A DNA stretch of 13,500 nt, from positions 1 to 13,500 of the forward strand of contig DASWFI010000133.1 in the NCBI GenBank assembly GCA_036394315.1, in the 5' to 3' direction. The position numbers were made by a program, and so were the translations under genes. The first letter of the stretch is position 1. The number at the start of each line of letters is the position of its first letter. This document shows positions 1 to 7,024 of this stretch, piece after piece. The notes below the pieces were generated by a model that saw only the letters and a program-made list of their open reading frames with translations, was not told where the DNA came from and did no database searches. Source of the stretch: DASWFI01 sp036394315 (GTDB lineage: Bacteria > Patescibacteriota > Doudnabacteria > UBA920 > O2-02-FULL-48-8).

Positions 1-122
1 ACTTTGCTACAGTTACGGAAGAAGAAATTACACGAGTTGAAAAATTGCTTAACAACCGGCCAAGAAAATCCTTGAAATACCAAACTCCGTTAGAAGTCTT
101 TAAGAAGGGCTGTTGCACTTAG
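1..122 (+). CDS. IS30-family transposase, C-terminal end (partial)
   Basis: The reading frame is open from position 3 to the TAG at 120-122, giving 39 residues. The segment LLNNRPRKSLKYQTPLEVF is the typical C-terminus of IS30-family transposases (DDE/RNase H-fold integrase core, pattern NxRPRKxLxYxTPxEVF). The catalytic residues lie outside the window to the left. The stop codon falls inside the terminal inverted repeat, which is common in this family. The protein would catalyse cut-and-paste or circle-mediated movement of its own element. Only the 3' end is visible, so whether the element is intact cannot be judged. Confidence 0.85.
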   Translation, partial: FATVTEEEITRVEKLLNNRPRKSLKYQTPLEVFKKGCCT

Positions 123-136
123 TTGTTGAATTCGCG
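111..136 (+). repeat. Right terminal inverted repeat of the IS30-type element
   Basis: The 26 bases overlapping the transposase stop read, on the minus strand, CGCGAATTCAACAACTAAGTG followed by CAACA. The pattern ATTCAA...GCAACA resembles the IS30 terminal repeat as I remember it. The left copy lies outside the window, so the exact boundary is an estimate. The repeat places the element end about 20 bases before the next ATG. Confidence 0.55.
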
Positions 137-155
137 AATATGTTAAAATTATAAT
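126..155 (+). promoter_or_regulatory. Outward hybrid promoter, IS end plus flank
   Basis: TTGAAT (126-131), an 18-base spacer and a perfect TATAAT (150-155) form a good sigma-70-like promoter. The -35 lies inside the IS30 terminal repeat and the -10 in the flanking DNA, so insertion may have created it. The -10 abuts the ATG at 156. Transcription would therefore begin about six bases inside the annotated reading frame, which questions that start codon. Confidence 0.5.
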
Positions 156-461
156 ATGGGAAAAGAAACACCAAATTTACTGGACGGCTTGAGTGAGATC
201 GATGATAGTCCGTGGGCTGAACGGAAGGCCCGACGAACTAACTACGACGAAATTCGCCGAAAAGAGAGGGCCCAAGCCTCTCCTGGAACTGACGAAGTCA
301 TTGACAATCCTGAGAAGGAGGAATTGCCTGAGCTTAGCGGAGCTGAACTCTTTGAGGCTGCGAAGCGTGCTGGGGCTGGTGAGGACTTTGCCGAGGTGAT
401 CAAGGAAATGCGACTTGCAAAAAAACAACAATTGCCTGGCCCGCACACAAAAACCGCCTAA
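156..461 (+). CDS. Small charged protein of unknown function
   Basis: This encodes 101 residues and I do not recognise the family. The protein is very hydrophilic, rich in Glu, Lys and Arg, with no membrane segment or signal peptide. Residues 20-40 are a basic stretch (ERKARR, RRKER). Residues 58-90 look helical and amphipathic (ELPELSGAELFEAAKRAG, then FAEVIKEMRLAKK). It is the only plausible coding frame here: it starts just after the IS30 end and stops inside a terminator hairpin. There is no SD site, and a perfect -10 box touches the ATG. The true start may therefore differ, or the IS insertion may have removed the original 5' end. Confidence 0.55.
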   Translation: MGKETPNLLDGLSEIDDSPWAERKARRTNYDEIRRKERAQASPGTDEVIDNPEKEELPELSGAELFEAAKRAGAGEDFAEVIKEMRLAKKQQLPGPHTKTA

Positions 462-469
462 CGAGGCGG
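449..469 (-). terminator. Rho-independent terminator for the minus-strand gene
   Basis: A 6-bp stem CCGCCT/AGGCGG (454-459 with 464-469) with a 4-base loop is followed on the minus strand by a run of five T (complement of 449-453). It sits downstream of the minus-strand gene ending at 511. It also contains the stop codon of the plus-strand gene. Confidence 0.6.
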
Positions 470-475
470 CTTCCG

Positions 476-514
476 ACCCTTTGGAACCCAAACTTCAAAG
501 GGTTCTTTTTTTAT
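476..514 (+). terminator. Rho-independent terminator for the 156-461 gene
   Basis: A perfect 8-bp stem ACCCTTTG (476-483) with CAAAGGGT (496-503), extendable by a G-T and an A-T pair, is followed by TTCTTTTTTTATT. It lies 15 bases past the plus-strand stop. Together with the minus-strand hairpin just upstream, it forms a tail-to-tail double terminator in about 65 bases. Confidence 0.85.
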
Positions 515-954
515 TTAGTAAATTTAAAGGTGGAAAGGATTTGATTATATACCCCAATATTAATATCAGGATCAATACTATGCAGTGACGATCGCAGGCA
601 ACCTAAATCACTACCGCAACTACCGAGAGACGGAATAAGGTCATAATCCCCAGCGCTTATATGTTTTTCAATAATTGGGTTGAGGCCGAAAATAAAAATA
701 TTATCTCTCGTCATCCAGTAAAATTGATCCCGATAATAAGGGCTCTCGTAAGAATGATATATTCCATAAACCTCAAGGCCGTCCATACCATATAGATTAC
801 GCTTGACGGTTTTAAGGTCGCGATCGCGATCGCCGACGGTATTCGATTTAAGATATTCTTCCAGGGAAGGAAATTTTTTCTTCTCAACTGTAAGACCAAA
901 ATATTGAATGTTTAAAGACGGGTCAAAAATCCATAGTGAGTAGTGTTGAAGTAT
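511..954 (-). pseudogene. Displaced 3' part of the exported protein gene
   Basis: This frame is open from just after a TAG at 955-957 to the stop at 511. It has no ATG, GTG or TTG until residue M at 786, far inside the conserved-looking part. It overlaps the end of the upstream gene (stop at 923-925) by about 30 bases. The translation begins FDPSLNIQYFGLTVEKKKF and ends YNQILSTFKFTK. That end matches the ILDTFKFSE end of the first domain of the upstream gene, so the two are likely related PsbP-like modules. Removing one T from the TTTTT at 925-929 (complement) joins both into one reading frame of about 431 residues. It is either a frameshifted gene tail, a sequencing indel, or the product of +1 frameshifting. 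If translated alone from 786 it would be 91 residues. Confidence 0.6.
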
Positions 955-1807
955 CTACGTTAAAATTCAGATTGACTGTTTGGCCGGCTTTTACTGTGAC
1001 CGATTTTACGAAATATTTGTTTTTGGAACTTTCGCCATCACGGAAATAATAAATTTCATAAACTCCGGGCAAAACTTTTACATTATAATGACCCGAAGAA
1101 TCTGTTCTACCTCCGTTGTGAGCGTTTTTACTTGGAGAATAAACGTCAATGTTTATCAAACTTCCGTTCGTTGCTGTTCCCTGCAGAGTTCCGGTTATTG
1201 GAACTATTTTCTCAGAAAACTTAAATGTATCTAAAATTGATGTAAAGATAGGATTTATATTAGCTGTGTCATTTGGATAAAGAGTAATCTGATAGTATTT
1301 ATTATTGTTATTATTTTTCGTCGTAATCGATAACGAATCATGCGGTGGACAGCTACCCGGAGAACAATCAGAAAACTTTATAGCTTTCCAACTAACTCCT
1401 CCAATCTTCGCGTCAGTACTCGGGTCAGCGCCGAATGACGATCCTTGCAGTAAATCTTCGTCCGCTGAGAAAAAATCTATTCCAATAATATCTTTATCTG
1501 ATCCATTTTTTCTCAAATTAACACCTGTAAATGTGGGCGGGAATACATTCCTACTACCATTACTGATATCTGTCAGCGTCCAATCATTTGGATATTTGAA
1601 CGCAAAACCATACTGATCATTTGAGTATGTTTTCCAACCTGCTGTGGGATTTGTGACCACTTGCTGACTCATTTTCGGCGTTTCTTTTATCGTCTTATAC
1701 CAGGCCACACTGCCAACTACAACAATAAACAACAAAACCCCAATAATGCTCCTGAGCACTTTTGGGGCGAAAAAAACGAATTTATGTGATTGATCGTTTG
1801 TTTCCAT
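923..1807 (-). CDS. Membrane-anchored exported protein, PsbP-like plus CarboxypepD_reg-like domains
   Basis: This encodes 294 residues. Residues 16-37 form a single N-terminal membrane anchor (VLRSIIGVLLFIVVVGSVAW), so the rest should be outside the membrane. Residues 57-200 resemble the PsbP-like or lipoprotein-type module common in CPR genomes: an opening YGFAFKYPNDW, several beta strands, and a closing ILDTFKFSE. Residues 205-285 look like a carboxypeptidase regulatory-like beta-sandwich (GTLQGTATNGSLINI, then SGHYNVKVLPGVYEIYY and KAGQTVNLNF). No catalytic site is visible, so a surface or adhesion-type role is only a guess. The ATG at 1807 lies 14 bases past the predicted transcription start, with no SD. 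The frame stops at TGA inside TTTTTGAC, and a related domain continues in the +1 frame. Confidence 0.75.
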   Translation of the reverse strand: METNDQSHKFVFFAPKVLRSIIGVLLFIVVVGSVAWYKTIKETPKMSQQVVTNPTAGWKTYSNDQYGFAFKYPNDWTLTDISNGSRNVFPPTFTGVNLRKNGSDKDIIGIDFFSADEDLLQGSSFGADPSTDAKIGGVSWKAIKFSDCSPGSCPPHDSLSITTKNNNNNKYYQITLYPNDTANINPIFTSILDTFKFSEKIVPITGTLQGTATNGSLINIDVYSPSKNAHNGGRTDSSGHYNVKVLPGVYEIYYFRDGESSKNKYFVKSVTVKAGQTVNLNFNVDTSTLLTMDF

Positions 1808-1827
1808 TTAGTTTTATAGACGATTTA

Positions 1828-1856
1828 ATCATAGCACCAGCAAAAAAAGCTGTAAA
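1828..1856 (-). promoter_or_regulatory. Promoter of the exported protein gene
   Basis: On the minus strand TTTACA (complement of 1851-1856), a 17-base spacer and TATGAT (complement of 1828-1833) match sigma-70 consensus at 5/6 and 5/6. Transcription would start near 1821, giving a very short leader of about 14 bases without an SD. Confidence 0.6.
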
Positions 1857-1863
1857 TCCGTCC

Positions 1864-1919
1864 ATTGCGAGAAGTCCCGTTTTTGGGCGAATGCTTAAAG
1901 TGCGGGACGACGCGGCAAT
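1864..1919 (-). other. Long interrupted stem-loop downstream of secF
   Basis: ATTGC (1864-1868) pairs with GCAAT (1915-1919) and GTCCCG (1874-1879) with CGGGAC (1903-1908). The two stems are separated by an asymmetric internal loop, with an apical loop of 23 bases. There is no T run next to it, so it does not look like an ordinary terminator. It lies between the secF stop and the promoter of the next gene. Confidence 0.5.
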
Positions 1920-1930
1920 CTCTTCTCAAG

Positions 1931-1986
1931 ATCGCCACGCGACTGCCAGAACTTAATCCTAAAGTGTAAAAGCAGTCGCTCGCGAT
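1931..1986 (-). other. Second interrupted stem-loop right after the secF stop
   Basis: ATCGC (1931-1935) pairs with GCGAT (1982-1986) and GCGACTGC (1939-1946) with GCAGTCGC (1972-1979), across a 3-by-2 internal loop. The apical loop is 25 bases. It starts five bases after the secF stop. Its build, and the loop pieces CTTAA and AAAGTG, resemble the neighbouring stem-loop at 1864-1919. It could stabilise the 3' end of secDF mRNA or act as an atypical terminator. Confidence 0.5.
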
Positions 1987-1991
1987 GGGAA

Positions 1992-2888
1992 TTATTTTCG
2001 GGGCAAATCCCAGTTGTGCCAGATGAGCAGGATCGGGCTGGCGATAAAGATCGAAGAATAAGTGCCGGCCGCGATACCGATTAGCAAAGCCAGAACAAAG
2101 TATCGGATAGTTTCCCCGCCGAAGAGGAATAATGACAGTAAAACAAATATTACAGTTAAGGAAGTGTTGATGGATCGAACCAAGGTTTGATTAATACTGC
2201 TGTTTATAATTTCAGCCAGAGACTGGCCCGCGCGTACCCGCAAATTTTCGCGGATCCGGTCAAACACTACGATGGTATCATGCACTGAAAATCCTAAAAT
2301 CGTAAGCATGGCTGTGACGAACAAACCATCAACTTCTATGCCTTTAAACTTGCCCAGGATAGCAAATACACCCAAAACGATAAACAAATCATGAAGCAGG
2401 GCCAGAATGGCTGCTATGCTAAACCGCCACGAGGAAACCGGTCTGGTAACCTTGCGGAAAGCATAGGCGATGTAAAGGATAATACCCAGAGACACCAAGA
2501 TCAGCTGCACGAACGCGCCGGAACGCAATTCTTTGCCTATAACAGGTCCGATAGAGGTATACTGCTCTTCTGTTACTCCGCCGAATTTATCTGATAATGC
2601 TTTGAGGAGTTTGTCATGCGCTTCTTTTTCCTCGGGCCCGGTGCGGATAATCACAGATTTATCCCCTGCCGGCTGTATATGCGCGTCATTAAAACCTTTT
2701 TCTCGCAATGCGGATTGAATATCAGTAATCGTCGGACGGTTGTTTTTAAACGCCACCTGGGTCAAGGTTCCGCCTTTAAAATCAATTCCCAGCCTCAGTC
2801 CAAAAACAGCCAGACAAACAATCCCCACGATCAATAACGCCGCTGACACTCCCATCCAAAATTTGTAGTACTTCATTATATTAAGCAT
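1992..2888 (-). CDS. secF: Protein translocase subunit SecF
   Basis: This encodes 298 residues, the usual size for SecF. With SecD it forms the proton-driven membrane complex that assists SecYEG in pulling exported proteins out of the channel. Residues 13-31 are the first membrane helix. LGIDFKGGTLTQV (about 33-45) is the family's N-terminal motif. Four or five helices follow in the C-terminal half, with the signature GFSVHDTIVVFDRIRENLR around 200-218. The start at 2888 overlaps the secD end by 8 bases. It is preceded by a clear SD, GGAGG, nine bases upstream, better than the alternative ATG at 2876. It is cotranscribed with and probably translationally coupled to secD. Confidence 0.97.
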   Translation of the reverse strand: MLNIMKYYKFWMGVSAALLIVGIVCLAVFGLRLGIDFKGGTLTQVAFKNNRPTITDIQSALREKGFNDAHIQPAGDKSVIIRTGPEEKEAHDKLLKALSDKFGGVTEEQYTSIGPVIGKELRSGAFVQLILVSLGIILYIAYAFRKVTRPVSSWRFSIAAILALLHDLFIVLGVFAILGKFKGIEVDGLFVTAMLTILGFSVHDTIVVFDRIRENLRVRAGQSLAEIINSSINQTLVRSINTSLTVIFVLLSLFLFGGETIRYFVLALLIGIAAGTYSSIFIASPILLIWHNWDLPRK

Positions 2889-4230
2889 TGGGTTTTTCCT
2901 CCGACATTGTCCGCACTCCGTAGAGCCAGTGATGAATCAAAATATTGTGGCCGACCAAAAGACGCAGGAAAGTCCGGGTTACGGTAATGGCCGTGAACAT
3001 GGAAACTAAAATACCTAAAGCCAGGGTAATGGCGAATCCACGGACAATACTGGAGCCGAAATAAGCCAGGATGGCTGTAGTAATCAAGCTGGAAAAATTG
3101 GAATCTCGGACAGAGAGCCAGGCGCGGTTGAATCCGTCTTCCACAGCCTGAAATAATGTCTTGCCTTTGCGCAATTCTTCTTTCATGCGCTCGAAAATCA
3201 AAATATTGGCATCCACAGCCATACCTATAGACAAAATAAGGCCAGCGATTCCAGCTAGCGTTAGTGTTATTCCAAATAATTTAAATATGGCCAGGGTCAG
3301 GAAAGTGTAAATAGCCAATGCTATAACTGCCAAAAACCCGGGCAGCCGATAGTAAATAATCATAAATAAAGCCACGATCGCAAATCCGATCAAGCCCGCG
3401 GCCACGCTTTTCTGTACGGATTTCAGACCCAGAGTCGCTCCGACATTCTGCTGGGAAATCAGCTTGATAGGCACTGGAAGCGCGCCGGAGTTCAATCTTG
3501 TCACCAATTCTTTGGCTTGAGCCACGGTGAATTGACCGTTGATCACAGCCTTGCCGTCCGTAATCGCAGTTTGGACCGTAGGCGCTGACAAAATCTGTCC
3601 ATCGAGAAAAATAGCTACCCGTTTCCCCACATTGCGCGTGGTAATTTCTGCAAATAGTTTGGTGCCTTCCGCGTCAAACTGTAAAGATATCTGTGGTACT
3701 CCGGTCCGCGGATCAAATTCCAATACTGCGCGCTTAAATTGTTTGCCGGAAAGTCCTGTGGGTTTAAACATATCATTCGCGCCTACTACCACTTTACCAG
3801 TGGCATCTGGTTTAGCAGTAGGGTTGGCATTTTCTTCCCGGAACTCTAAAAATGGCGTCTGGCCGATCAATGCGATAGCTTCTTTGATATCTTTCACGCC
3901 CGGCAACTCGATAATAATTCGGTTATTGCCGGAAACTTGGACCAAGGGCTCAGACACACCAAAAGCATTAACTCGTCTTTCGATCACGTCGCGGGCGGAA
4001 TTCATGGCATCCCTCTGTGCCTCAGCCGGTATGTCTTTAAGATCCCCCTCGTATACCAAATGCGTGCCGCCTTGCAAATCCAAACCAAGCTTTAAATTAA
4101 GCGGCTTTACATAGTTAATTTTCAGGGGTTTCAGATTGATTTTACTTCCCTGGGGAATAACTATATAAACTACTTCTGCCGTAAGCAAAGCAATTAGTAA
4201 AAATGTTATGTAAAGTCTTGATTTACGCAT
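2881..4230 (-). CDS. secD: Protein translocase subunit SecD
   Basis: This encodes 449 residues from the ATG at 4230; an in-frame TTG at 4239 could add three residues, but nothing supports it. SecD is the larger partner of SecF in the proton-motive-force-driven export complex. Residues 7-26 are the first membrane helix. LGLDLQGGTHLVYEG (about 47-61) is the SecD signature. The periplasmic P1-type region follows (EAQRDAMNSARDVIERRVNAFGVSEP). The C-terminal half has five helices with the proton-pathway motif GMAVDANILIFERMKEELR. Upstream there is no SD; instead the leader holds a GAGG-AAAA-CCTC hairpin followed by six U. Slightly short compared with many bacterial SecD proteins. Confidence 0.97.
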   Translation of the reverse strand: MRKSRLYITFLLIALLTAEVVYIVIPQGSKINLKPLKINYVKPLNLKLGLDLQGGTHLVYEGDLKDIPAEAQRDAMNSARDVIERRVNAFGVSEPLVQVSGNNRIIIELPGVKDIKEAIALIGQTPFLEFREENANPTAKPDATGKVVVGANDMFKPTGLSGKQFKRAVLEFDPRTGVPQISLQFDAEGTKLFAEITTRNVGKRVAIFLDGQILSAPTVQTAITDGKAVINGQFTVAQAKELVTRLNSGALPVPIKLISQQNVGATLGLKSVQKSVAAGLIGFAIVALFMIIYYRLPGFLAVIALAIYTFLTLAIFKLFGITLTLAGIAGLILSIGMAVDANILIFERMKEELRKGKTLFQAVEDGFNRAWLSVRDSNFSSLITTAILAYFGSSIVRGFAITLALGILVSMFTAITVTRTFLRLLVGHNILIHHWLYGVRTMSEEKPNA

Positions 4231-4241
4231 TTCAGGCAATT

Positions 4242-4260
4242 AAAAAAGAGGTTTTCCTCA
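4242..4260 (-). promoter_or_regulatory. Mini-hairpin with U tract at the 5' end of secDF mRNA
   Basis: On the minus strand GAGG-AAAA-CCTC is followed directly by TTTTTT. It lies 12 bases before the secD ATG and starts at about the predicted transcription start (near 4260). It may be the terminator of the upstream gene at 4309-5484, or an attenuator-like or stability element in the secDF leader. The stem is only 4 bp, so its strength is doubtful. Confidence 0.4.
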
Positions 4261-4266
4261 AGTCAG

Positions 4267-4295
4267 ATTGTAGTATATTTTGCTGGAAAACACAA
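4267..4295 (-). promoter_or_regulatory. secD: Promoter of secDF
   Basis: TTGTGT (complement of 4290-4295), a 17-base spacer and TACAAT (complement of 4267-4272) give a good sigma-70-type promoter. It lies in the 78-base gap between the upstream gene and secD, with a start point near 4260. This suggests that secDF can be transcribed independently of the long upstream gene string. Confidence 0.6.
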
Positions 4296-4308
4296 GCGCG
4301 AAGACTCA

Positions 4309-5484
4309 TTAATTAAAATTTTTATAATAGCTTTCCACTGTGCCAAAACAAGTTGGTTGCATGTCGGTTTCGAGAGCAGCACATAGTTTTTTCGCCTGGA
4401 CATCCGAATGATGGTAAGAAACAAAATCCTTAACCGCACCCACGATGCAGTTTGATTTCTGATCATAATTTTTACCCAGATAACAAGTGGCTTTGGTGGC
4501 CTCGACATTGCTGATGCTGCGCCCGGAAGCATCTCTGCCCAGGCTTTGGTAACAAGTGGTGGCAAAATTCCCGACCTGGCTGCAGAGCTCAAACACCTTG
4601 CTAAAATCACTGTTCGTGACCTTGAGCATATACGAAGTTTGCATCAGATAGCACGTGCCTTTGTATTTATCAGCCACAGCGGTGCAGGGATACAGAGGTT
4701 CTGCCTGCCTTAAATATTTTGTGAAATGATTTTTGTTATCGACTATGACGTTTTCCATAAAAACGCCGCCATGACAGGAGGATTGTTCCCAGGTCCCTAC
4801 CAAATTATCGCAGAGAATTAAGGATTCAAATAATTCATCCTGCGTAATAGCCATTACGCCATGCCCTAAGCCGTGCACGCAGTTATAATAATCAAAACTA
4901 TATGCCGCTTTGCCCGGAATACTGTCGCATATTCCATCCATCTTGCTGGCCAAAGCTGAACGGGAAATTTTTCCAATAATACCTTCCATCACGCCGTGAT
5001 AATAACCGGACCAGCAAAAACTGTCTCCTTTCGCATATGCCTTGCCCACGTCCGAATATATTTCGACTGCGGCATTGCCGATCACATGGGTTATGGGATG
5101 ACACTGGGATTTTATATAACCGTTGCTATCATACCTGGCTTTCAGATCAGCGAAGGCCGCGACCACACCTTTATTTTTTACCAAAAGTTTATAATGATCT
5201 TCATAACAAGTAAATGTTTGGTCTCCGACGCAGATATCTTTTTGAGGTTCAGTGCTGATAGCATTTTTTGCAGACTGCTTGGGCGGCGCTTCTTGCCTGG
5301 AGCTTTGTTTCACCAAATCCTCTACTGGTGGCGGTGGGTTTGTTTGCGATGTTGTTTGGGATGATTGGGCCTTTGCTGTGATTGGGACTGGAACTTGCGG
5401 TTTTTGCTGATTGTGATAAAGAAAATAAGCCCCTGAAATTACAAACAGGAAGAATATAATGCGAATTAAAATAAGTTTATTCAT
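4309..5484 (-). CDS. Exported Cys/His-motif protein of unknown function
   Basis: This encodes 391 residues. Residues 4-23 are an uncleaved signal or membrane anchor. Residues 27-80 are a Pro/Gln/Ser-rich linker. The rest is a globular domain with about 17 Cys. Key motifs are CHPITHVIG (128-136), CWSGYYHGVMEG (157-168), CVHGLGHGVM (202-211) and SCHGG (236-240), followed by regularly spaced Cys at 267, 278, 301, 311, 334, 346, 368 and 379. The clustered His and Cys suggest metal or haem ligands, while the C-terminal Cys may form disulfides. This is inference; I do not recognise a named family. It lies between a PLD-like gene (13-base gap) and secDF. There is no SD at the ATG. It could be a metalloprotein or redox protein on the cell surface. 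Confidence 0.85.
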   Translation of the reverse strand: MNKLILIRIIFFLFVISGAYFLYHNQQKPQVPVPITAKAQSSQTTSQTNPPPPVEDLVKQSSRQEAPPKQSAKNAISTEPQKDICVGDQTFTCYEDHYKLLVKNKGVVAAFADLKARYDSNGYIKSQCHPITHVIGNAAVEIYSDVGKAYAKGDSFCWSGYYHGVMEGIIGKISRSALASKMDGICDSIPGKAAYSFDYYNCVHGLGHGVMAITQDELFESLILCDNLVGTWEQSSCHGGVFMENVIVDNKNHFTKYLRQAEPLYPCTAVADKYKGTCYLMQTSYMLKVTNSDFSKVFELCSQVGNFATTCYQSLGRDASGRSISNVEATKATCYLGKNYDQKSNCIVGAVKDFVSYHHSDVQAKKLCAALETDMQPTCFGTVESYYKNFN

Positions 5485-5497
5485 CTTGAATATTGTA

Positions 5498-6556
5498 CTA
5501 CAAATAGTTGTGAATTGGCCATGAGACTACTTCCATAACTCTCTCAAATACAGGCCTCTTTTCCCAATCTTTAAGCATAATTTGGCGGCAATTTTTAAGG
5601 TTTTCAGCGAAAAGATGAGCAACTTCCGATACAAACTGTGGCTCTCGGGAAGAGATGTTGGCCTCCATGTTGTAATAAAAACTGAATTTATCAAGGTTGC
5701 TGCTGCCGATAGTGGCCCACTTCCCGTCCACGATCGCAGTTTTGGCATGGATAATAGCCGATTCATAACGATAAATGCCGATGTTGGCCTTCAGGGCTTT
5801 ATGAAAATAAGAAGTGGAAAATCTGACTGGCAAAAATTCATCGTCTTGCCCGCGCAGTATGATTTTTACATCCAGGCCGGACCGGGCTTTATCTAAAATC
5901 AGCTGGAAAAAATTACGATCCGGAAAAAAATAAGAAGTCGTGAGGTAAATACTTTTTTCCGCGTTCTGAATATTTTGTCGCATCTGTTCATAAATCTCTT
6001 TTCGCCCGTAACCACAATAATTCACTAGAAATTTCAGATCCTGGGATTCGCGTATCAACTTCGGGCTGTGATAATAATTTTTTTCCTCGACCGCCCGCCA
6101 GACGGTTTCAAAACTTTTCAAGATATCGGCCACTACCGGCCCTTCGAGCCTGGCCATGGTATCTTTAAAATTCATAAATTTATTTTTCAGTCCCAAACCT
6201 CCAGTCCAGGCTATTTTAGAATCCAAGATTAAAGTTTTTTTATGCAGATGGAAAAACCAACTCGATGGCCGCACTAAGCTTACGGGATTAAACGGAACAA
6301 TTTCCACCCCGAGTTTGATTAATTTTGCCACATAAGCTGAATTAAACAATGGATAACTGCCATAGCCGTCGCAAATTAAACGAATCTTAACGCCTTGATG
6401 ATGTTTTTTTTCAAACATTTTCAAAAACTTGCGACCGATCGTATCATCCCAAAATGAATACTGCTCAAGTTCTATTGTATCTTGTGCTTTATCTATGTCA
6501 TCCAGCATCCGGTTCCAGATATCTTTTGTTTCCGTAAATAACTGCCAGGAGTTCAT
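5498..6556 (-). CDS. Phospholipase D-like protein, cardiolipin synthase type
   Basis: This encodes 352 residues with two HKD motifs, as expected for the PLD superfamily: H105-K107-D112 (HKKTLILD) followed by GG, and H270-K272-D277 (HAKTAIVD) followed by GSSNLD (284-289). Bacterial members of this layout (ClsB-like) join phosphatidylglycerol or related lipids into cardiolipin at the membrane. No N-terminal membrane helices are present, as in ClsB rather than ClsA. In the first half GGLGL replaces the common GGxN, a minor deviation. The start ATG overlaps the stop of the upstream nucleotidyltransferase (ATGA), implying translational coupling. A lipid-synthesis role is likely, but PLD-type nucleases share the fold. 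Confidence 0.88.
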   Translation of the reverse strand: MNSWQLFTETKDIWNRMLDDIDKAQDTIELEQYSFWDDTIGRKFLKMFEKKHHQGVKIRLICDGYGSYPLFNSAYVAKLIKLGVEIVPFNPVSLVRPSSWFFHLHKKTLILDSKIAWTGGLGLKNKFMNFKDTMARLEGPVVADILKSFETVWRAVEEKNYYHSPKLIRESQDLKFLVNYCGYGRKEIYEQMRQNIQNAEKSIYLTTSYFFPDRNFFQLILDKARSGLDVKIILRGQDDEFLPVRFSTSYFHKALKANIGIYRYESAIIHAKTAIVDGKWATIGSSNLDKFSFYYNMEANISSREPQFVSEVAHLFAENLKNCRQIMLKDWEKRPVFERVMEVVSWPIHNYL

Positions 6557-7023
6557 CTCTTTTTTATTTTGACGTTTACTTTTCGAGGCGCGGCTTTGGT
6601 CGCCTTATCCACCAGCTCCGAACTGGATTGAATTTTACCGCCTTTGCCCACGTTAAAAACCATTTTACATCCGATTCGTTTGCATACCGCGTCTTCCGGC
6701 ACGTTTTTACGGGTCCGATCGCCGCCATTAGCGAAAATATCCGGACGCAGGCGTCGCAATTCTTCGGTCACGCTCATATCCGCGGCATCGTGTTTGTGTT
6801 TGGAGATAACCACCTCATCTACATATTTAATCGCTTCCAAAACTTCCTTGCGTTCCCGTTCTTTCATAAACGTAAATCGCTTTTTTTTCTGAAGCCAGTT
6901 ATCGTTGTTTAAAATCACGACCAATTTGTCACCCAAAGCCTTGGCATCCTTAAGCAGACGCACGTGTCCGGGATGTATAGGATCGAATCCTCCTGAAACC
7001 GCCACTACAATTTCTTTATCCAT
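6553..7023 (-). CDS. Cytidylyltransferase/adenylyltransferase-family protein
   Basis: This encodes 156 residues of the HxGH nucleotidyltransferase superfamily. It has GGFDPIHPGH (11-20), with the nucleotide-binding HPGH at 17-20, FANGGDRTRKNVPE (97-110), and GKIQSSSELV (129-138) in the place of the usual C-terminal ISSTxxR-type motif. Relatives include TagD-type glycerol-3-phosphate cytidylyltransferase, RfaE2-type heptose-1-phosphate adenylyltransferase and archaeal FAD synthase; the substrate cannot be told from sequence. The basic tail (KVNVKIKKR) is extra. It starts 1 base after the EamA stop and overlaps the PLD-like gene by 4 bases. The pairing with a cardiolipin-synthase-like enzyme favours a lipid or cell-envelope head-group role, which is an inference from context. 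Confidence 0.88.
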   Translation of the reverse strand: MDKEIVVAVSGGFDPIHPGHVRLLKDAKALGDKLVVILNNDNWLQKKKRFTFMKERERKEVLEAIKYVDEVVISKHKHDAADMSVTEELRRLRPDIFANGGDRTRKNVPEDAVCKRIGCKMVFNVGKGGKIQSSSELVDKATKAAPRKVNVKIKKR

Positions 7024-7024
7024 A

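Noticed and set aside
818..836. A short GCGATC tandem run containing GCGATCGC, like the cyanobacterial HIP1 motif
   Set aside because: It codes for DRDRD in the 3' part of the exported protein gene, occurs once, and the other genes do not look cyanobacterial.
1864..1986. Integron attC sites as an explanation of the tandem stem-loops
   Set aside because: No GTTRRRY/RYYYAAC core pairs were found and no gene cassettes surround them.
3539..4114. A 191-codon plus-strand open frame opposite secD
   Set aside because: secD is unambiguous on the other strand; this is an antisense shadow.
4263..4610. A 115-codon minus-strand open frame
   Set aside because: It lies within the frame of the Cys/His-rich protein gene and across its stop; its composition is not protein-like.
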